DNA from: Linum tenue
Taxonomy: Eukaryota; Streptophyta; Magnoliopsida; Malpighiales; Linaceae
Direction of reading: 5' to 3'
Length of the DNA stretch: 64,000 bases
Assembly: GCA_946122785.1 (NCBI GenBank)
Contig: CAMGYJ010000006.1
Span: 31,261,168 to 31,325,167, forward strand
Shown here: piece after piece, positions 58,913 through 64,000 of the stretch
How the letters are laid out: each line of letters begins with the position of its first letter
How positions within the stretch are numbered: position 1 is the stretch's first letter
Program-made: the position numbers and the translations under genes
The notes under the pieces: generated by a model
The model's database searches: none
What the model saw: only the letters and a program-made list of their open reading frames with translations
What the model was told of the DNA's origin: nothing

Positions 58913-59336
58913 GGTCCTCCCACCTACTGTTGAAAGGACGTCCTTCCAGTGAAGAATATGATATTTGTGTAATGATAATATAGTATACGATCTACAGGAA
59001 TACATATTCGTCCAACAAGGAAAAATGTATTCTTATAATTGATAGTGGTATGAAATCAAGCCTTCAAGAATATGATATTTATGTTATGAGAATATGATAT
59101 TCTTGAAGGCTTGATGATATTTATGTTATGAGAATATAATATTCTTGAAGTCTTGATTTCATACTACTATCTATTATAAGAATACATTTTTCTTGTTGGA
59201 CGAATATATATTCCTGTAGATCGTATACTATATTATCATTACACAAATATCATATTCTCCACTGAGATATCAAATTCTCCATTGGGAGGACGTCCTCCCA
59301 CCAATGGAGAACGTCCTCCCAATGGGTGGGAGGACC
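58913..59336. mobile_element. Foldback element, 424 bp, long inverted arms
   Basis: Ends GGTCCTCCCACC and GGTGGGAGGACC are perfect inverted repeats. Inside, arms of well over 100 bases (from about 58960 and from about 59265 inward) pair almost fully around GATCTACAGGAATA / TATTCCTGTAGATC. A short inner repeat of GATATTTATGTTATGAGAAT lies near the loop. No target duplication was recognised. It begins 70 bases after the last LSF2-like piece. Confidence 0.8.
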
Positions 59337-60017
59337 ATATCCGATCCGGACAGAAGGGCCGATGTGCCAACATTTGAGGCGAAAGCAGAGAAGGTATTTT
59401 TGGAATTGCAGCCTTATCTACTTCAATCCTTCCCTTTATTTCCATTTTCCAACCATCTTCTCAATCATTATACATGATTGGACATTCATGTGTGTTGACA
59501 AAAATATTAAGGAAATTTTATGTTTTTCCCTGAATCATTAGGCGATGATGCTATGCCGTCTCTACTACTGGATGTATCAGAACTTCCATGGTCGAAAAGG
59601 AACTTTCTTAGATCCCATTCGCACTGGAAATTGTATAGTTACTGCGAACACACTACTCTTCTAGCTGAGAACATGACCAAAATTACAGCCAAATCCCTCA
59701 GGCCCACACATAATAATCCATCTACCGAACGTTCAATTCAATCACGGCTGTCTCTACCCTTTTCGTCATCATCTGAATTAGTGTATACATATATATGCTC
59801 TTGAGTGAAAAAAAAGCTGCAGTTTTGTTAACATGTCGCAGAAAACAGGGCAGGTGACGTCAGTTGTGCAGAACACCCTCAAAATTCATACTCAGTTTTC
59901 AGGTGCTAACCATGTTTTCCTGAGGGAGTGGAATTATCTCTGTTGGGATTGATCTTCAACAATTCCAATGGTTCCATGCTGAAGTGCATTACAGAGTATC
60001 ATGTTCCGTAGGTTTCT
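59337..60017. other. Intergenic, 3' side of the transporter gene
   Basis: A 94-aa plus ORF (59520-59804) matches nothing I know. The right part should be the 3' UTR of the transporter. No other structure seen. Confidence 0.45.
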
Positions 60018-63000
60018 TCAGCTAGCTTGACCAATTTGAAGCTTTGCCAGTTGGGCTTGACGCCTTCCCAAATGAAATGCAGTGATTATCCACAGTAAAC
60101 AGACCTGGCCATCCAAAGCTCAACTTCGATTTAGTAAAGAATAGCGCGTGCTGGGTACATAAAATGAAACTTTGATGTAGTTATTGATAATAAGATGGCT
60201 ATACGTACAGGTAAGGCATACAAAGAGACAGTTGATGTCTTCCCATGAAGAAAGCTGAATAGTAACTGATACATTCCTGCTGCTGTAGCATCCCCAAGCC
60301 GCTGGACAATTACATCTATGCAGACCTGAAAAGAAAAAACAACAGCAACGGGATGATGCACTTCAGATCACATTTTGACATTTTCACGTACCAGCTAGTT
60401 TCAATAGAGGAATACAAGAAAGACAAACCAAGGTCACTAATAGTAAAATGGCTCCAGGAGAAACTATTCTAGGGGCATCTGTTTACCAGAGGTCACATTC
60501 ACAGACCTTAGCTTTGTATTTCTCATCCTGAGAGACAACAGTGAAGAGGAGCTCTCTTCCTGGCCTAGTCACTACATAGGAAACCACCTGCGAGGGAAAA
60601 AAATGAAGCAATTCAATATGCTACTTTGAATAAGCCAGCTTCTTCAATTAACACAGTTTTGCTGCCAGCAGATGAGGAGGAAGCAAACCCGAATTTCAGA
60701 ACTCTGAAACTCAACATAGCGCAAGATGGTAAACTGAATGGCCCAGTAAATAGATTAAGAAAAAGCGAATAAAGGCATCAAGTATGCATTCAGACCTTCC
60801 GTAAGGTCTCACAAATGGCAACCACCATCCAACTCGGCCAAACAGCAACAGCAATCAAATTGGAGAAGGCGACAACAGGAGCCGAGCATATAGCTATAGT
60901 GACCCCAGCCAGAGTCAGTATACGTCCCTGTAGTGGAATTGATCAGTAAAAGCGAAATGAATTGCAAAATCCTTAAGATTAATAATTAAAAGATATCAGT
61001 TGATATTTCTTTAGCTCTGGTATTGACGACAGTTAAAGAATTGTAAATAAGGATGCTACTCAGTTGGGAGCATCATCTCCAAATTTCGGGAACTTTTGTC
61101 AATTAGGCACACACTGAGTAATAACAACTTCCATGTACAATATTTAGAATTCAGACAAGAGCAACAAACAGATTATGAGCTTCGTCATGATGGGATGGAA
61201 ATAATTGTAAAACAAATAATGGCAACTGCCCTTATTCTCATTCTGTTGTCTAAAGTTGGTCTTGCAGAAATGTTAAGCAAGTCAAAACTGAAAGTCAGCT
61301 ACCATGATGAGGATATAAAGGTTATAAAGTACTTTTCAAGTGTTCTCTCAGTTAACTTAGTTAGAGTAATGTTTTACCTTCTGCAATTCTATAAGAGATA
61401 GCAATAATAATTTTTACATGTTTGAAACTATCTTACCGCTACTCACCGTTAAAGTAAGTTGTCCAGCAAGTATAAAGACAGCAATGAAACTATTTATCTG
61501 CGCAAACATTCGCCTTCTGCCAATAGAAGTTGTTATGGTCAAGGCAATTACTGTCACTTTCTGCAGACACAAAACATGCAGAAGGTAACATCAGTCAACA
61601 AGAGACTAAATTAGACAACACATTGCAGCTTCTCCTACACAAATGGAAGGTTTGCGTTCTGTAATTAAATATGAAAGTATGTAAAACCGAGATCAAGATA
61701 GCCATACAGTGGACCAACTCCCCACAATTCTACAGAGTTCGCCAGCACATAACAATTTGAATACCATAAAAACTAGATCCACAAAGGGAAACGGAGGGGT
61801 GATAAAAAAAACATTCGGTGATTATAAGGAAATCCCAGAACCATATCAACTCTGTAACCAGCAAGGGATCTATAGAATTTTCTTATAAGAACCTCACACA
61901 GTAGGACAAGATAACAATAGATGAAGTTAAGATAAAGCAAATCTACAGAACTCGAGATTCGATGCTTGACCGATAAGATGGTTAGCTACATAAAGCATGG
62001 GCAAAATCGAAACTACTTACGGTGAAGATAAAGAAATAAAATGAATACAGCTTAGCTCTAAGGAACCATGCATGTTACATGAGTTTATTTAACAGATTTG
62101 TCAGTGTGGTGCCAGAGAGAACCTAGAAGCAATCTGCAAAAGAGCCAACTTAAACTATTATCCGCCAGCAAATGGTTGTGTCGTGGAATAAAAGAGCCTT
62201 TAGTCCTGGAGAGTCTTTATGCAAAAAGAAAAAAAGATTCCTCGCTACACAATGAAGAGAAACTTAATTTTCAAACACTAAACCAATCTCCAGGAACAAA
62301 ATTCAATTTACCTGAAAATAGAAAAAAGACGAGACAACTGCACTCAGCCATAAGAACAAAGACACGTATTGCAAATAAGTTGATGATAATATAAGCCAGA
62401 GCCCATCTAAAATCGCTGAAATCTGAGGCTTCATCTTGGACTGAGGTGACTTTGGAGTAGCCACTCTAGATGTTGGTGATGCCTCTGTACCATTCTCACT
62501 TTGTTGGTTAGGATCACTCGTTCTGTGATGCAAATAACAGTAATAAATACACCATGCTAACTCAGATTATTGAAGCAACATATATCAAAATATAAATCAC
62601 TAGGATTTACTGGTTTACATGGAACCCATCAAATCATAAATGCACTTGAAGCATATAAATGAAGGCATTCCTGATTCGATAATTTTCTACTTCGTTGTAG
62701 CATAATTCCGGTAGGACCTTTACGTTTCCTAGATCAGGTGCTTATTTCACTTTGCTGAGGCAATGAAGCATTCTTGTTCTTCCTTACCCAGAGTCCAATA
62801 GTTTCCATTTAGGTAAAAGGGACATTCATAGCAAAATCAAGCAAGAGATTGATTACTGACCTCAAGGGAGATAACTCTTCAGGTGAATGGGAAGCATCTT
62901 TGCCAATCCCTTTTGATGACTGCGCAGCAAGTTCCATCAAGAACGCAGCAAATAGAAGTAAAACTGCAATGAACCAGCTCATGTTTTACTAAAAGGGTAT

Positions 63001-64000
63001 ACTAGTTTAATATTTATCATCACATTTGCTAAGAAGCAAATCATACATGAGCCTAACCAAGCCATTCCAGAGGCAAATAGCGACCCGAAAAGCTGGCCTA
63101 GGGTGGCACCAGCACCAATGAACCCAAACAATCTTGAACCTGACTGAATACAGGAGCAATATTAAAAGCAGCAAAAATCACTAAGCCAGCTTTTAGATGC
63201 CATGCTGCAATATACAAACCTCACTGTCCATCACATCAATTATCCTGGCCCAGGTTGAAGAGATGGTGATAAGATTGAGTAGAGCAACCTACAACCAGTG
63301 CGAAAATCAAAAGGGAATCCAAATTAAAGAATTTTAGCCATAGCGGTAAAAATTGAAAACTACCAGCTAGTAAAGTTTCATACCCAAAGAAATAATCCAA
63401 TTCTCACGGAAACATAATACCAGCCATGCTTAGTCCAGCCTCCAGGATTTGCGCTGTCCTCCAACCCAGTGGGCAAATCAGCTTCAGCCTATACATGAAA
63501 AGTACTCCAATAGAAAATGAAGAGGATCTATCTCACAGCTGTAGAAGACGTTCAAGAAAGCAATGAAGTTGTGATCATACCTTGACTCCCAATGGTGAAA
63601 CAACGTCAACTCCAACGGAGGACGAATGCCAAAGAAAGAAGAAGACGACAAGGGACACACTAAAAAACCTGTGTATCACAACCAACGCCTGGAATTTCAA
63701 GCGTTAACCAAGACAACTAAAGAGGCCGCAAACACACAACTTAACGAAACACGCACAAAAAAGGATCCCACCTTGGTTTTGGAGAAATTAGGGAGTGAGA
63801 AGATGAGCGTGGACAAAGGAGCTGCGATCAACGTAAGAGCCAATGATCCGATGAACAAGGACGGGAGGTTCGACAATCCGAGCGAAATGGCGCCTTCGTC
63901 CCGCAAGGGTAGCACCACAAAGTAAGCGCTCAATATCTGCAGAATGCAGCAGCGGGCGGCAGAATTCAAATTTCTTCACCAGATGACATTGAAAACCCAA
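60018..64000 (-). CDS. TLC-type ATP/ADP antiporter-like membrane transporter, 5' end beyond window
   Basis: Multi-pass membrane protein of the ATP:ADP antiporter (TLC) family in the MFS clan. Exons read on minus: 63936-63772, 63688-63581, 63488-63384, 63288-63220, 63143-63047, 62963-62861, 62522-62312, 61560-61447, 60927-60796, 60587-60507, 60325-60209, 60104-60018; all have AG...GT borders and keep frame, giving about 467 residues. Family marks: ILSAYFVVLPLRDEGAISLG near the start, FGFIGAGATLGQLFGSLFA, VVSYVVTRPGRELLFT, KYKAKVCIDVIVQRLGDA. A Ser/Pro-rich hydrophilic loop (RTSDPNQQ...) lies mid-protein. It is distinct from the well-studied plastid NTT carriers. Substrate and compartment are unknown. 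An upstream exon with the start codon should lie right of 64000. Confidence 0.85.

Overview
The window is nuclear DNA of a flowering plant, most likely a eudicot. The evidence is spliced genes with plant-only or plastid-related products, low GC intergenic DNA, and dense plant-type transposable elements (Athila-like Ty3/gypsy, Ty1/copia, TRIM, LINE, hAT, PIF/Harbinger, Helitron). The species cannot be told from the sequence alone. No tRNA, rRNA or CRISPR was seen.

Three genes look intact. An intronless CBL-interacting protein kinase (CIPK) lies at 5444-6766 on the minus strand, probably with an intron in its 5' UTR. A six-exon plastid uroporphyrinogen decarboxylase lies at 40030-42222 on the minus strand and has an uncommon GC-AG intron. 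A multi-exon TLC-type (ATP/ADP antiporter-like) membrane transporter runs on the minus strand from 60018 past the right edge. A fourth locus at 57096-58843 (plus) is a broken copy of the starch phosphatase gene LSF2. It keeps its introns but has a stop, lacks a block and has lost its 3' end.

The rest is mostly nested mobile DNA. A LINE (15127-27598) is split by a young Athila-like LTR element (18388-26523, target duplication GCTGT, LTRs about 0.6% diverged). That element keeps gag and protease but has no reverse transcriptase, RNase H or integrase core. Solo LTRs with exact 5-bp target duplications lie at 13063-13634, 37189-38751, 49307-52876 and 54295-55612. A second, decayed Athila-like element covers about 43637-47300 and is interrupted by a 720-bp hAT element. 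A PIF/Harbinger element (about 47650-56439: Myb-like gene on minus, transposase on plus) contains a tandem TRIM array, which contains a gypsy solo LTR, which contains a short copia-type element.

Two patterns deserve attention. First, both Athila-like elements carry a stem-loop 44-46 nt after the last stop codon, with the same AGGCAA loop but different, still paired stems. Second, the Athila-like LTRs each carry a cluster of GC-rich palindromes next to a TATA-like box. The palindrome sequence differs between families but shares a CGGYCG core.
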